NCBI GenBank assembly: GCA_009841235.1
Contig: VXMH01000100.1
Location: 1 to 42,156 of the forward strand
Direction of reading: 5' to 3'
DNA: 42,156 nucleotides
Source: Caldilineaceae bacterium SB0661_bin_32
Lineage (GTDB): Bacteria > Chloroflexota > Anaerolineae > Caldilineales > Caldilineaceae
Under the pieces are notes generated by a model. The model saw nothing but the letters and a program-made list of their open reading frames with translations. It did not search any database and had not been told where the DNA came from. Below, one piece after another: positions 1 to 7,970 of this stretch; position 1 is the stretch's first letter; each line of letters opens with the position of its first letter. Position numbers and translations under genes: made by a program.

Positions 1-204
1 GATTTGCTCGGACAGGGGCGTGAAGCCGCCAAAAAGCATCTGCGCGAAAACCCGGCAATAGCCTCACAGATCGACGGCAAGATTCGGAAGCAGGCAGGGT
101 TGCCCATAAATCTTGCGCCGCAAGAAGAAGCCGGGGATGCCGGCGCGCAGGACAGCGAAGCCGGGGACAATTCACAGGAAAAGCTTTTCGCTGAGGCGGC
201 CTAG
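1..204 (+). CDS. recA: RecA recombinase, C-terminal fragment (gene cut by window start)
   Basis: The reading frame is open from base 1 and stops at 202-204, so only the last 67 codons or so are present. The visible part contains GREAAKKHLRENPAIA followed by a DGKIRKQAGL segment. This matches the helical C-terminal domain of bacterial RecA, which ends in a similar LRENP...KIR..LGL pattern. A short acidic, disordered tail (EEAGDAGAQDSEAGD...) follows, as is common in RecA, where it modulates DNA binding. RecA forms filaments on single-stranded DNA, promotes strand exchange and triggers LexA cleavage in the cytoplasm. The ATPase core lies outside the window, so the call rests only on the C-terminal domain. 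Confidence 0.85.
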   Translation, partial: DLLGQGREAAKKHLRENPAIASQIDGKIRKQAGLPINLAPQEEAGDAGAQDSEAGDNSQEKLFAEAA

Positions 205-302
205 TCTGTACGAGGCCGAGGACGTCCGAAAAGATACAAGCTTCAAGTGTGAGGGACGGGATAGAGTAACCGCCATTGTGCCAGCACAGCGGCTGGTGGT
301 AA

Positions 303-328
303 ACTCTCCGCAGAAAGCTGCGGAGAGT
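303..328 (+). terminator. Perfect 11-bp hairpin after recA
   Basis: ACTCTCCGCAG and CTGCGGAGAGT form a perfect 11-bp inverted repeat around the loop AAAG, about 100 bases after the recA stop and 33 bases before the next gene. No T-run follows, so it is not a canonical intrinsic terminator. It may block 3' exonucleases or act as a weak terminator between recA and the Uma2-like gene. Confidence 0.5.
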
Positions 329-360
329 GTTGAAGCCTGAGCGGACGAAGAGGAGAGAGC

Positions 361-1320
361 ATGGCCCGCAAAGAGATCGTGCATAACATTCGTCAGAGAC
401 CGGCTGAGACTGCCCAAGGGAACGGTGCAACGCTATCCGACGGACCGGTAGACAGCGGCGCACCTTCTCAAATTGAGCGCGTCAAAAACCGGGCTCCCGC
501 TCATGGCCACCGCGTCACTCTGGCAGAGTACTGGGAAAAGTGGTATGAAAGGCCTCACCCGCATATCGACGTCAGCTACGAATGGAACAACGGCATCCTG
601 GAGGCCAAACCCTTGCCCAACTTTGCCCAGACCGAACAGTATCGCTGGTTCTTTCGTCTCCTGAGTTGCTATCTCGAAGTGAATCCCATCGCAAAGATAC
701 TTTGCTTGGAAACAGGCGCCTATATGTCGGTCCAAGATGAAAATCTGCCTTCGAGGAAGTGGGAAGTCGTATTCAAGCCTGACATCGGCATCATCCTGGA
801 CGACAATCCGGCGCCCTGGGGAGCGGATGATCAACGCTCCTACATCGGGGTCTGCGACATAATCGTGGAGGAGTTGTCCGATTCGACTTCGGCGGAAATC
901 AAGCGGGATACTGAAGAAAAAAAGGATGGGTATGCCCGCGCCGGGGTGAAGGAATACTTCATTCTTGACCCCAAAGACAGGCACTTGCACTTCTACCGGC
1001 TTGGCGTCGCGGGGAGCTATGAAGAGATCGAGCCGGACGAAGAAGGTGTGATCCGTTCGCAGGTGCTGCCCGGTTTCCAGTTCCGCCGTGAGGATCTGCT
1101 GCGAGAGCCTATGCTGGTCGAACTGGCTCGGGACGATGTGTATGCGAACTATGTCATTCCCGAATTGCAGGTTGCTGAAACCAGAGTCGAAAAGGCGGAA
1201 GAACGCGCCGACGCCGAAGCACAGCGCGCCGACGTCGAAGCGGCCGCCCGGCGCGCTGCCGAAGAAGAGACGCAAGCACTGAAAGCCGAACTGGCCCGTC
1301 TACGCCAACAACGCTCCTGA
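361..1320 (+). CDS. Uma2 family (DUF820) putative endonuclease with coiled-coil tail
   Basis: This 319-residue protein shows the Uma2/DUF820 pattern of the PD-(D/E)XK nuclease superfamily. Visible elements are KPDIGI at about 139-144, the IIVEELSDST strand at about 167-176, and the K.DGYARAGVKEYFILDP segment at about 188-204. Asp141 and the Glu170/171 pair are candidate metal ligands. Residues 1-50 look disordered. From about residue 269 to the end lies a charged, Ala/Glu/Arg-rich helix predicted to be a coiled coil, a frequent add-on in this family. The start is supported by AGGAGAG at 351-357, four to five bases before ATG. The family is heavily expanded in cyanobacteria and Chloroflexota, and its biological substrate is unknown. 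No partner gene is visible, so it appears to be a standalone unit. Confidence 0.85.
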   Translation: MARKEIVHNIRQRPAETAQGNGATLSDGPVDSGAPSQIERVKNRAPAHGHRVTLAEYWEKWYERPHPHIDVSYEWNNGILEAKPLPNFAQTEQYRWFFRLLSCYLEVNPIAKILCLETGAYMSVQDENLPSRKWEVVFKPDIGIILDDNPAPWGADDQRSYIGVCDIIVEELSDSTSAEIKRDTEEKKDGYARAGVKEYFILDPKDRHLHFYRLGVAGSYEEIEPDEEGVIRSQVLPGFQFRREDLLREPMLVELARDDVYANYVIPELQVAETRVEKAEERADAEAQRADVEAAARRAAEEETQALKAELARLRQQRS

Positions 1321-1446
1321 AGACGAATCGCGTAAGTTTGGGCTGCGCCACCTGAACCAACCGCATTGACAAAGCAGAAGGAATGCGATAGCGTTTTTTC
1401 TGCTTTTTTGTTGCCTGCATTTGCGCAAACTCGATTCGAGAATGAA

Positions 1447-2616
1447 GTGACCGCACAATTTTCGTTTCAGATTCACAGGTCAGACGGCCAGGCGCGCCGC
1501 TCCACATTTCACACGCCCCACGGCCCCGTCGAGATGCCGGCTTTCGCCCCTGTGGGCACCGCCGCCAACGTCAAGACGCTGGAGCCGCGCGACTTGACGG
1601 AGCTGGGCGCTTCCATCCTGCTGGCCAATACCTACCACCTTTATCTGCGCCCCGGCCACGAACGGATCGAACGCCTGGGGGGCCTGCACAGCTTTATGGG
1701 CTGGGACGGTCCGATTCTGACCGACTCCGGCGGCTATCAGGTGTTCAGCCTGGCCCACCGGCGCCATCTGGACGCCGACGGTGTGACCTTTCGCAGTCAT
1801 ATCGATGGATCTGCCCACCGTTTTACGCCCGAACGCGTCATCGAGATCGAGGAGCGGCTCGGCGCAGATATCGCAATGGTACTGGACGAGTGCGCCGCCC
1901 CCCACGATCCCGACTATCTGGCCCAGGCGCTTTTCCGTACCCACGCCTGGGCCGAGCGCTGCAAAGCCGCCCATTCGCGTCCGGACCAGGCCCTCTTCGG
2001 CATCGTGCAGGGCGGCATCTATCCGGAACTGCGGGCAGAGAGCGCCCGGATTCTGGCCGGGCTGGACTTTCCCGGCTATGCCATCGGTGGGCTGGCTGTC
2101 GGCGAGACGAAAGAGCAGATGTACAACACGCTCGACGCAACCTGTCCCCACCTGCCCGCGCACAAACCCCGCTATCTGATGGGTGTCGGCGCGCCCGAAG
2201 ACATCATCGAGGCGGTCTCGCGCGGCGTCGATCTGTTCGACTGTGTGTTGCCTACCCGCATCGCCCGCAACGGCGCCCTGCTGACGCCGGCAGGCCGGCT
2301 CAACATCCGCAATGCCCGTTTTGCCGAGGACAGCCGCCCCGTCCAGGAGGCGTGCGCCTGCTACACATGCCGTACCTTCAGCCGCGCCTACCTGCGTCAT
2401 CTCATCACCAGCGGTGAAATCAGCGGCCTGCGCCTGGCGACCATCCATAACCTGCACTTCATGCTTCAGCTGATGGAGCAGATTCGAGTGGAGATCGCGC
2501 AAGGTACGTTCGCATCTTTCCGCACCAGCTTTTTGCATGCCTATCAGATTACCGATCAACGGGTCCGGCATGAACAACGCCGGCGGAGAGTAGAGGCGCT
2601 GCCGGCCGCGTCTTGA
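1447..2616 (+). CDS. tgt: Queuine/preQ1 tRNA-guanine transglycosylase
   Basis: Tgt swaps guanine-34 for a queuine precursor in tRNAs with GUN anticodons. The sequence shows DSGGYQVFSL with the general acid/base Asp near 93, FGIVQGG, GYAIGGLAVGE, and DLFDCVLPTR with the nucleophilic Asp near 265. The zinc site is CACYTC plus a later HNLHF, giving Cys303, Cys305, Cys308 and His334. These lie almost exactly where the E. coli enzyme has them (302, 304, 307, 333, from memory), which supports the GTG start at 1447. An upstream in-frame TTG at 1366 would add 27 residues that do not look like the family. The length of 389 residues is normal. No queA or other queuosine gene is adjacent. Confidence 0.95.
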   Translation: MTAQFSFQIHRSDGQARRSTFHTPHGPVEMPAFAPVGTAANVKTLEPRDLTELGASILLANTYHLYLRPGHERIERLGGLHSFMGWDGPILTDSGGYQVFSLAHRRHLDADGVTFRSHIDGSAHRFTPERVIEIEERLGADIAMVLDECAAPHDPDYLAQALFRTHAWAERCKAAHSRPDQALFGIVQGGIYPELRAESARILAGLDFPGYAIGGLAVGETKEQMYNTLDATCPHLPAHKPRYLMGVGAPEDIIEAVSRGVDLFDCVLPTRIARNGALLTPAGRLNIRNARFAEDSRPVQEACACYTCRTFSRAYLRHLITSGEISGLRLATIHNLHFMLQLMEQIRVEIAQGTFASFRTSFLHAYQITDQRVRHEQRRRRVEALPAAS

Positions 2617-2712
2617 CGGATCAGCCCCGTAGAGGCAGAGTGCAGAGAAGAGAAAACACCTTCCCCCTCTTCTTTTCGGCGCCGACGCCCACAATCGAAG
2701 ACTTGCGATTCC

Positions 2713-3570
2713 ATGTCTGACCTTTTCAAAGCGTTTGTCCTCGGCTTGGTGCAGGGCGCCAGCGAATTTTTGCCAGTCAGCAGCAGCGGCCATCTGGTAA
2801 TTGTGCCCTGGCTGTTCGGCTGGCCCACCTCAACGCTGCTCTTCGATACCGTCGTGCATCTGGGCACGCTTCTCTCGATTCTGGCCGTCTTCGGGCGGGA
2901 CTTTGTCGCCATCATCCGGGCTACCCTCCGCAGCCTCCCAGTCCTTTTCAAAACAAGAGGTTTGACATCCTCGTTGACGGATAATAACGCCCGCATGGGT
3001 TGGTTTATCGTCTTGGGCTCCGTCCCGGCTGCCATCACCGGCCTGCTGTTCAAAGATTCCCTGGAGCGGCTCTATCATACACCGCAGGCGGCTGCCTTCT
3101 TTCTGGCGGTGACCGCTCTGCTGCTGGCAGGCAGCGAATGGATGTCCCGCAATGTTGGTGCACGCGCCCCCTTGGCAGCCATGTCGTTGCGCCAGTCCTT
3201 CCTCATCGGCCTCGCCCAGGCCGCGGCGCTGGCGCCGGGCATCAGCCGCAGTGGTACGACGATTGCCGCCGCCCTGGCTCAGGGCCTGCGCCGCGAAGCG
3301 GCAACTCGCTACAGCTTTCTCTTGGGGGCGCCGGCTTTCCTTGGCGCCGGCCTGCTGCAGGTCGTCGACACCTTGGCTGTGGAGCCGTCGGCCGTTTTGG
3401 CCGAACTGCCGGCCCTGCTGGTCGGATTCATCACCAGCGCCGTCTGCGGGTATGCCGCCATCCGGTTACTCCTGGCCTATGTGCGCCGCAACAGCCTTTA
3501 TCTGTTTTCCGGCTACTGCCTCCTCGTCAGCCTTGCAGTTCTGACACTTTTTGCTTTGCGTCTCCGATGA
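2713..3570 (+). CDS. uppP: Undecaprenyl-diphosphate phosphatase UppP/BacA
   Basis: This integral membrane enzyme dephosphorylates undecaprenyl diphosphate so that the lipid carrier can be reused for peptidoglycan and surface glycans. The 285-residue protein carries both family signatures. QGASEFLPVSSSGHL at 14-28 includes the (E/Q)xxxE motif and His27, and PGISRSGTT at 175-183 includes Arg179. Several hydrophobic segments are spread along the protein, notably around 42-60, 97-113, 127-140 and the C-terminus. Its stop overlaps the start of the next gene (ATGA at 3567-3570), so the two are probably translated together. No strong ribosome binding site is seen before the ATG. Confidence 0.95.
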   Translation: MSDLFKAFVLGLVQGASEFLPVSSSGHLVIVPWLFGWPTSTLLFDTVVHLGTLLSILAVFGRDFVAIIRATLRSLPVLFKTRGLTSSLTDNNARMGWFIVLGSVPAAITGLLFKDSLERLYHTPQAAAFFLAVTALLLAGSEWMSRNVGARAPLAAMSLRQSFLIGLAQAAALAPGISRSGTTIAAALAQGLRREAATRYSFLLGAPAFLGAGLLQVVDTLAVEPSAVLAELPALLVGFITSAVCGYAAIRLLLAYVRRNSLYLFSGYCLLVSLAVLTLFALRLR

Positions 3571-4481
3571 ACTATTACCGGAACTACCTTCATCCCAGCC
3601 TTCTGCGGAGCCTGCTCACACGGTTGATGCTCGCGGGCTGTCTGCTTGCCGGCTGCACGTTGCCAAGGGACGCCGGTGCGGTCCCCGCCCCTGCACCTGT
3701 CACCTTGACTATCGCCGGTTCAACTGAAATGCGGCCTTTGCTGATCGAAATGACATCCGTCTACAGCGAGCGCAATCCAAGAGTGCAATTCACCCTTTCC
3801 GGCGGTGGCAGCCAAATTGGAGAACAGAGGCTGGCGTCCGGGCAGATCGATATTGCGGCCAGCGCCGCAGCCTATCCGGACGCCCAAATACCCGCCGGCC
3901 TTGTCCGCATACCAATTGGGCTGGACGGAATCGCGATCGTCGTTCACAGCGAAAATCCTGTAGAGGCACTGACACTGGTGCAAATCCGTGATCTTTTCGG
4001 AGGCCGCGTCCTGAACTGGGAAGATGTTGGCGGCGCAGCCAGAGACGTGCTTCTGGTGAGCCGCGAGGACGGCAGCGCCACGCGTGAACTGTTCGAAGAA
4101 CGCGTCATGGACGAAGACCAGGTCGCTCTGACAGCCGTCGTCATGTCCACCAGTAGCCATGTTGTGGAATATGTGGCTGCCCATCGCGACGCAATCGGAT
4201 ACGTCACGTCTGCGTACCTTTTGCAGAGTGGAATACCCTCCGCAGCGAATGAAGAAAACGCCTCAACTGCCGGCACTGCGGTGCGAACGGTCAAAGCGGT
4301 CTCTATCGAGGGGCGAGTGCCATTTGGCGCGGACCTCGCCAATTTCCAGTATCCCTTGGCGCGCGCCCTGTATTTGCTCTTCCCACAGAGTAGTGACCCG
4401 TCAATTCGGAAAATCATCGACTTCGTGCGCGGCGAAGAGGGGCAGGCTATTATCGCCCGTTATCATGCGCCGATTCGGTAG
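3567..4481 (+). CDS. PstS-like substrate-binding lipoprotein
   Basis: This 304-residue exported protein has a signal peptide ending in the lipobox LLAGC, giving lipidated Cys30. The mature part resembles phosphate-binding PstS-type proteins. It has IAGSTEMRPLL near the start, then SGGGSQIGEQRLASGQIDIAAS, then LTLVQIRDLFGGRVLNW, then SREDGSATRELFEERV. These are the usual ligand-loop and hinge positions of the family. The start is the ATG overlapping the uppP stop; the frame is also open upstream, but that stretch is inside uppP and is not protein-like. No pstC, pstA, pstB or phoU lies nearby, so it may be an orphan phosphate or oxyanion sensor, or may use a transporter encoded elsewhere. The substrate is inferred. 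Confidence 0.85.
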   Translation: MNYYRNYLHPSLLRSLLTRLMLAGCLLAGCTLPRDAGAVPAPAPVTLTIAGSTEMRPLLIEMTSVYSERNPRVQFTLSGGGSQIGEQRLASGQIDIAASAAAYPDAQIPAGLVRIPIGLDGIAIVVHSENPVEALTLVQIRDLFGGRVLNWEDVGGAARDVLLVSREDGSATRELFEERVMDEDQVALTAVVMSTSSHVVEYVAAHRDAIGYVTSAYLLQSGIPSAANEENASTAGTAVRTVKAVSIEGRVPFGADLANFQYPLARALYLLFPQSSDPSIRKIIDFVRGEEGQAIIARYHAPIR

Positions 4482-4682
4482 GGCGTTCCCTTCCTGCACA
4501 ATTGCCAAGGTCCACTGACCACTACCAACGGCAGTTCCGCGACAACTTTCCGGCCAAAGTCAGCTCGAACACCCAGTCCCGCGGCGCCTCCACTGATGCA
4601 TTTTTTCGACGATTTTTGCCCCTTCTGCGCACCTCCGCCGCATCGCCGGCAGACCGCCCCTCAGCCATCGACAGGATGAACT

Positions 4683-4915
4683 GGGGCCCCCAAAAAACTT
4701 GACAAAACCTGTCCAAACCTGACAACATCCTTCGGCGCTTTCACCGGCGAGCCGTTGAGAAAAAAGGGGGGGTCCCCCCCTAAAACATGACAAAACCTGC
4801 CAAAACGCGATAAATCTGCCAAATTCCTTCAGAGCATTAACGATTGAGCCGTTGAATCGAACGGGGGAGCCCCCCCAAAAAAACATGACAAAACCTGAAC
4901 AGATCCTTCAGCGCT
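4683..4915 (+). repeat. Imperfect tandem repeat, about 2.5 copies of an 88-98 bp unit
   Basis: TGACAAAACCTG occurs at 4700, 4788 and 4886. Each copy is preceded by a G-run/C-run palindrome (GGGGCCCCC at 4683, G7-T-C7 at 4766-4780, G5-A-G-C7 at 4863-4876) and an A-run. Each is followed by TCCTTC (4728, 4825, 4904) and, in the first two copies, GAGCCGTTGA (4749, 4846). The third copy is cut short after TCCTTCAGCGCT. The unit is too long and too divergent for a CRISPR. Its function is unknown; the palindromes could form hairpins in RNA or stall polymerase just upstream of the nusA promoter. Confidence 0.75.
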
Positions 4916-5033
4916 CCTCCTCGCCTTTGTGCCGCCCCACGCCACTCACGCCTCTCCACTCTCTCCTCGCCTTTTGTCCTGATTCAGACAACGACCTCAC
5001 AAAAATCTGGGATGCACCCCCCCGAAACGGGAG

Positions 5034-5062
5034 TTGCTCGCTGGCCTGCAATCTGTTATAAT
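5034..5062 (+). promoter_or_regulatory. Strong extended -10 promoter for the nusA operon
   Basis: TTGCTC at 5034-5039 and TATAAT at 5057-5062 are separated by exactly 17 bases. TG sits one base before the -10 hexamer, making an extended -10. Transcription would start near 5069, leaving a leader of about 210 bases before nusA. Confidence 0.75.
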
Positions 5063-5111
5063 TGTAACCAATCGGCATGAACTAGCTTGGTTTGATAGAG
5101 TTGCGTTTCTG

Positions 5112-5130
5112 AAGTGGGTTCCGCCCACTT
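5112..5130 (+). promoter_or_regulatory. Leader hairpin followed by T-rich tract (possible attenuator of the nusA operon)
   Basis: AAGTGGG (5112-5118) and CCCACTT (5124-5130) form a perfect 7-bp stem around TTCCG. TTCTTATTCT follows immediately. Hairpins of this kind just after the promoter of the rimP-nusA operon are known as the rimP leader in some bacteria and are thought to attenuate transcription. Here the hairpin is about 45 bases from the predicted start of transcription. The attenuator role is inferred from position and shape. Confidence 0.55.
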
Positions 5131-5282
5131 TTCTTATTCTACGGAATCGTTGCCTGCAGAACCTGTTCGAAACACTTGTCTACCTGCTTCTGTGTTTTCG
5201 TCTGCTGACGACCTTAGTCTTCTGGCCGTCCGGCAGCAGCCAAAATGCTGAGTAGTCAAGTATTCAGGAGTAGTTGAACAAA

Positions 5283-7148
5283 ATGTCTAAAGAACTCATC
5301 GCTGGGATCAATCAGGTCGCGTCGGATAAAGACCTCGATAATGAGGTGATTTTTGACGCAATCGAGGCCGCGCTCATCTCCGCCTACAAGCGCAATTACG
5401 GCTCTGTTGCCAATGTCACCGCCGCGGTCGACCGGGCGACGGGCGAGATGAAAGTATTCGCAGAGAAAGAGGTAGTCGAAGATATTCTCAACCCGAATAC
5501 CGAGATTCTATTGGACGATGCCAGAACCGTGGCGCCGTCTTCTGAGTTGGGCGATGTCGTTCTGGTGCAGAATACGCCCGGCAACTTCGGCCGCATCGCC
5601 GCCCAGACCGCCAAACAGGTGATCTTACAGCGTATTCGCGAGGCTGAAAGGGATACAGTCTACGAGAATTTCGTCCACAAAGTCGGTGAGACGATTACCG
5701 CCCAGGTCCGCAGCGTCGATCTCGTGTCCGGCGCCGTCACCATTCTGATCGACGACAGGCACGAGAACCTCCTGCCTCGGGAGGAGCAGATCCCTTCGGA
5801 AAATCTGCGCCGGGGAGACTATATCTGCCTGTATGTTGTTGATGTGCACCGCAGCAGTCGCGGCCCCATGATCAAGCTGAGTCGTACCCATCGCGACCTC
5901 CTCCGCCGCCTGATGGAACAGGAGATCCCGGAGGTGCGGGATGGGACGGTCGAAATCAAGGCCATATCCCGCGAACCGGGCGCACGCAGCAAAGTGGCCG
6001 TGATGGCAACGCTGCCCGGCGTGGACCCGGTGGGCAGCTGTGTGGGAATGCGCGGCTTGCGTATCCAGAATATCGTGACCGAGCTGGCGGGCGAGAAAAT
6101 CGACGTCGTCGAGTGGAGCGGCAATCTGCGCACCTACATCTCCAACGCCCTCGGGCCGGCCAAAGTGCAGAGCGTTATTCTCGAAGAAGACAGCAACATC
6201 AAGACTGCTATCGTCATCGTACCGGATCGACAGCTCAGCCTCGCCATCGGCAAGGCAGGCCAGAATGCCCGTCTGGCAGCCAAACTGACGGGATGGCGGA
6301 TCGACATCAAGAGCGAAACCGAAGCCCACGCCGAAGGACTGGACCTGCTGGCAGCCGAACAGGCGCAGATGGCCGCCGGTGAACAGGACCTGCTCAGCAT
6401 GGCGGAACAGATCTTGCGCGACAAAGATGAATCTGCGTCAAGCGAAGATACCTTCCGCCAGGCCGCGGAGCTGCTGCAAAGACGGGATGCCGCAAGCAGA
6501 TCGGTTGACCCAGGCACAGCCGCCGAGTGGCCCGAATCGCTCCCCGCGCAAGATGAAGGACGCGGCCTCGGCGTCGACGCCGAGGAGGCGTTGAGCGCTT
6601 TCGAACGCGCCGCAGCAGCTGTCCAGGAAGAAGATCCCTCCACTCCTTCCTTCGAAGATTTCGCCGTGGAAGAGCCGGAGCCGGTTAGCTTCGGCGAAAC
6701 ACTGGACGACGAGGAAGACGCGAAGGCAGAAAGCGTGGAAACTCCTGATGCGGAAGAAGTGAGCGAAATGCCTGCCCTTCACCCCTCGGAACTGCCGACG
6801 GAAGAGGAAGAGCCGGAGCCGGAACGCACTCTCAGACCTGAAGACCTGCCCCAGATTATTACTGCTGATATGCTGCGCCAACGTATGGCCGCACGCCAGC
6901 AGGGAACCTCGTCGGGCCCTGTCATCAGTTCGCTGGACGATCTGGAAGTGCCCCCCGAGCTGCTCGATTCTTTGGACACGGTAGAAGAGTCCAGTAATGA
7001 ATTTGGCGAGCAGGAATCCGGACGCAATAGGGCCCGCCGCGGCGGCCAGGCAACCCCGAAGAGGCAGCCAAAGCGCCAGAGAACGCGTCGGGCTCGGGGA
7101 CTCGAGGTCGACTTGGAAGAGTTCGATGACGATGAGTTTGACCTGTAA
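5283..7148 (+). CDS. nusA: Transcription termination/antitermination factor NusA with long acidic C-terminal tail
   Basis: NusA binds RNA polymerase and nascent RNA to control pausing, termination and antitermination. The order is canonical: an N-terminal RNAP-binding domain (about 1-125), an S1 domain (about 130-200), then KH1 with VGSCVGMRGLRIQNI and KH2 with LAIGKAGQNARLAAKLTGW. After about residue 350 there are roughly 270 further residues, very rich in Glu, Asp, Pro and Ser. These end in a basic patch (KRQPKRQRTRRARG) and an acidic tip (DLEEFDDDEFDL). Ordinary NusA proteins stop soon after KH2 or add two small acidic repeats. AGGAG at 5266-5270 lies 12 bases from the ATG and 3 from an in-frame TTG at 5274, so a start three codons earlier is possible. 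It is the first gene of the operon. Confidence 0.95.
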   Translation: MSKELIAGINQVASDKDLDNEVIFDAIEAALISAYKRNYGSVANVTAAVDRATGEMKVFAEKEVVEDILNPNTEILLDDARTVAPSSELGDVVLVQNTPGNFGRIAAQTAKQVILQRIREAERDTVYENFVHKVGETITAQVRSVDLVSGAVTILIDDRHENLLPREEQIPSENLRRGDYICLYVVDVHRSSRGPMIKLSRTHRDLLRRLMEQEIPEVRDGTVEIKAISREPGARSKVAVMATLPGVDPVGSCVGMRGLRIQNIVTELAGEKIDVVEWSGNLRTYISNALGPAKVQSVILEEDSNIKTAIVIVPDRQLSLAIGKAGQNARLAAKLTGWRIDIKSETEAHAEGLDLLAAEQAQMAAGEQDLLSMAEQILRDKDESASSEDTFRQAAELLQRRDAASRSVDPGTAAEWPESLPAQDEGRGLGVDAEEALSAFERAAAAVQEEDPSTPSFEDFAVEEPEPVSFGETLDDEEDAKAESVETPDAEEVSEMPALHPSELPTEEEEPEPERTLRPEDLPQIITADMLRQRMAARQQGTSSGPVISSLDDLEVPPELLDSLDTVEESSNEFGEQESGRNRARRGGQATPKRQPKRQRTRRARGLEVDLEEFDDDEFDL

Positions 7149-7207
7149 GGTGGCTGCTGGTCCGTGAATCGTGCCTGATATTTTTCATCCGCCGCGCAAT
7201 ACCAAAG

Positions 7208-7525
7208 ATGGCAAAACGGGTAAAGGGATCGAAGCAGCGGGGCGCCTTAAAGGCGCCCCAGCGAATGTGTATCGCCTGCCGGGCGTCTGATGGAAAGCGC
7301 GATCTGATTCGCTTGGTAAGGGTTGCAGACGGGGTCCTTTTGGATCAATCCGGCAAAATGGCCGGGCGCGGCGCCTATGTCCACCCGCAGGTCAACTGTT
7401 GGGAAAAAGCGCTGGCCGGTTCGCTGATACAGAAAGCGCTGCGAACAAAAATCAGCGCCGAAAATCTGATGACGCTTTCTGATTCTGTGTCAACTCTACT
7501 GCAACTGTCCGACGAGACTGCATAG
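7208..7525 (+). CDS. rnpM: YlxR/RnpM family RNA-binding protein (DUF448)
   Basis: This 105-residue basic protein carries the YlxR signature RMCIACRASDGKRDLIRLVR followed by a GKMAGRGAYVHP segment. YlxR is almost always encoded between nusA and infB, as here, and in Bacillus it binds RNase P RNA (hence RnpM) and other RNAs. The first 17 residues are Lys/Arg-rich. The C-terminus is slightly longer than in short homologues. It follows nusA after 59 bases and is probably co-transcribed. The companion L7Ae-like YlxQ gene that often follows is absent. Confidence 0.92.
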   Translation: MAKRVKGSKQRGALKAPQRMCIACRASDGKRDLIRLVRVADGVLLDQSGKMAGRGAYVHPQVNCWEKALAGSLIQKALRTKISAENLMTLSDSVSTLLQLSDETA

Positions 7526-7970
7526 CAAGGAGGACCCGACCAACGCAGAAAGAATCGCTTCAAACGATGGGCACATTCGCTGATTGACAGGGATTTCCAA
7601 TGAACGTAAGCCGATTGTCCGCTCCCTGACATGTGTCGGCATAGTGGGCTAACATTGGCTGTATTGCTATTTGGGATGGAGAGGGGGAAGGCTGCAGGAA
7701 AGAGAGGGGTGGTCGTGTAACGACTTGTCTATCCACCGTAACTGCCTCTTGGCCCCCCGCACCTGACCTCCACCGCATGAACTCTGTGCGTGCATTCCGT
7801 CCCAGCCAAAAACCTGTGTAAAGTTTGAGAAGGAACACGCAGTTCGGAGCGTGAACGCTTCTCATCTTCCTCCTCTCTGTCTTCAGAGGAACGTCTTCGT
7901 TGTCAGTTTTCGACCGCACCGCGGCATATAGAGTTGGGAACCGAAGACGATATTTGAAAGGAAGGCCAAA
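7526..7970. other. 445-bp intergenic gap between rnpM and infB
   Basis: No gene is recognised where a YlxQ gene often sits. AAGGAGG right after the rnpM stop is not followed by any start with a sensible frame. Two modest hairpins could form in the transcript: CACGC/GCGTG at 7836-7853 and TCCTCT/AGAGGA at 7871-7890. TTGACA at 7584-7589 has no good -10 partner. The stretch may be a long infB leader or a decayed gene. Confidence 0.5.

Larger units (their letters stand above)
4482..5282. other. 800-bp intergenic region before nusA
   Basis: No convincing gene is seen here; the short open frames on either strand have no recognisable protein features. The interval holds a run of imperfect tandem repeats with G/C-run hairpins (4683-4915), a C-rich stretch around 4935-5025 containing another C7 run at 5017-5023, a strong promoter at 5034-5062, and a leader hairpin at 5112-5130. 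The position where rimP normally sits before nusA is occupied only by the 5' leader. Confidence 0.7.

Noticed and set aside
433..1275. Long open frame on the minus strand opposite the Uma2-like gene
   Set aside because: It lies wholly antisense to a gene with clear family motifs and shows no protein signature of its own.
1480..2793. 437-codon minus-strand frame opposite tgt
   Set aside because: Antisense shadow of tgt; composition is typical of reverse-frame translation in GC-rich DNA.
3000..3566. N-terminal extension of the PstS-like protein
   Set aside because: The frame is open inside uppP, but the added residues are not protein-like and would precede a proper lipoprotein signal peptide.
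4683..4915. CRISPR array
   Set aside because: The unit is 88-98 bp, imperfect, lacks regularly sized unique spacers, and has no cas genes nearby.
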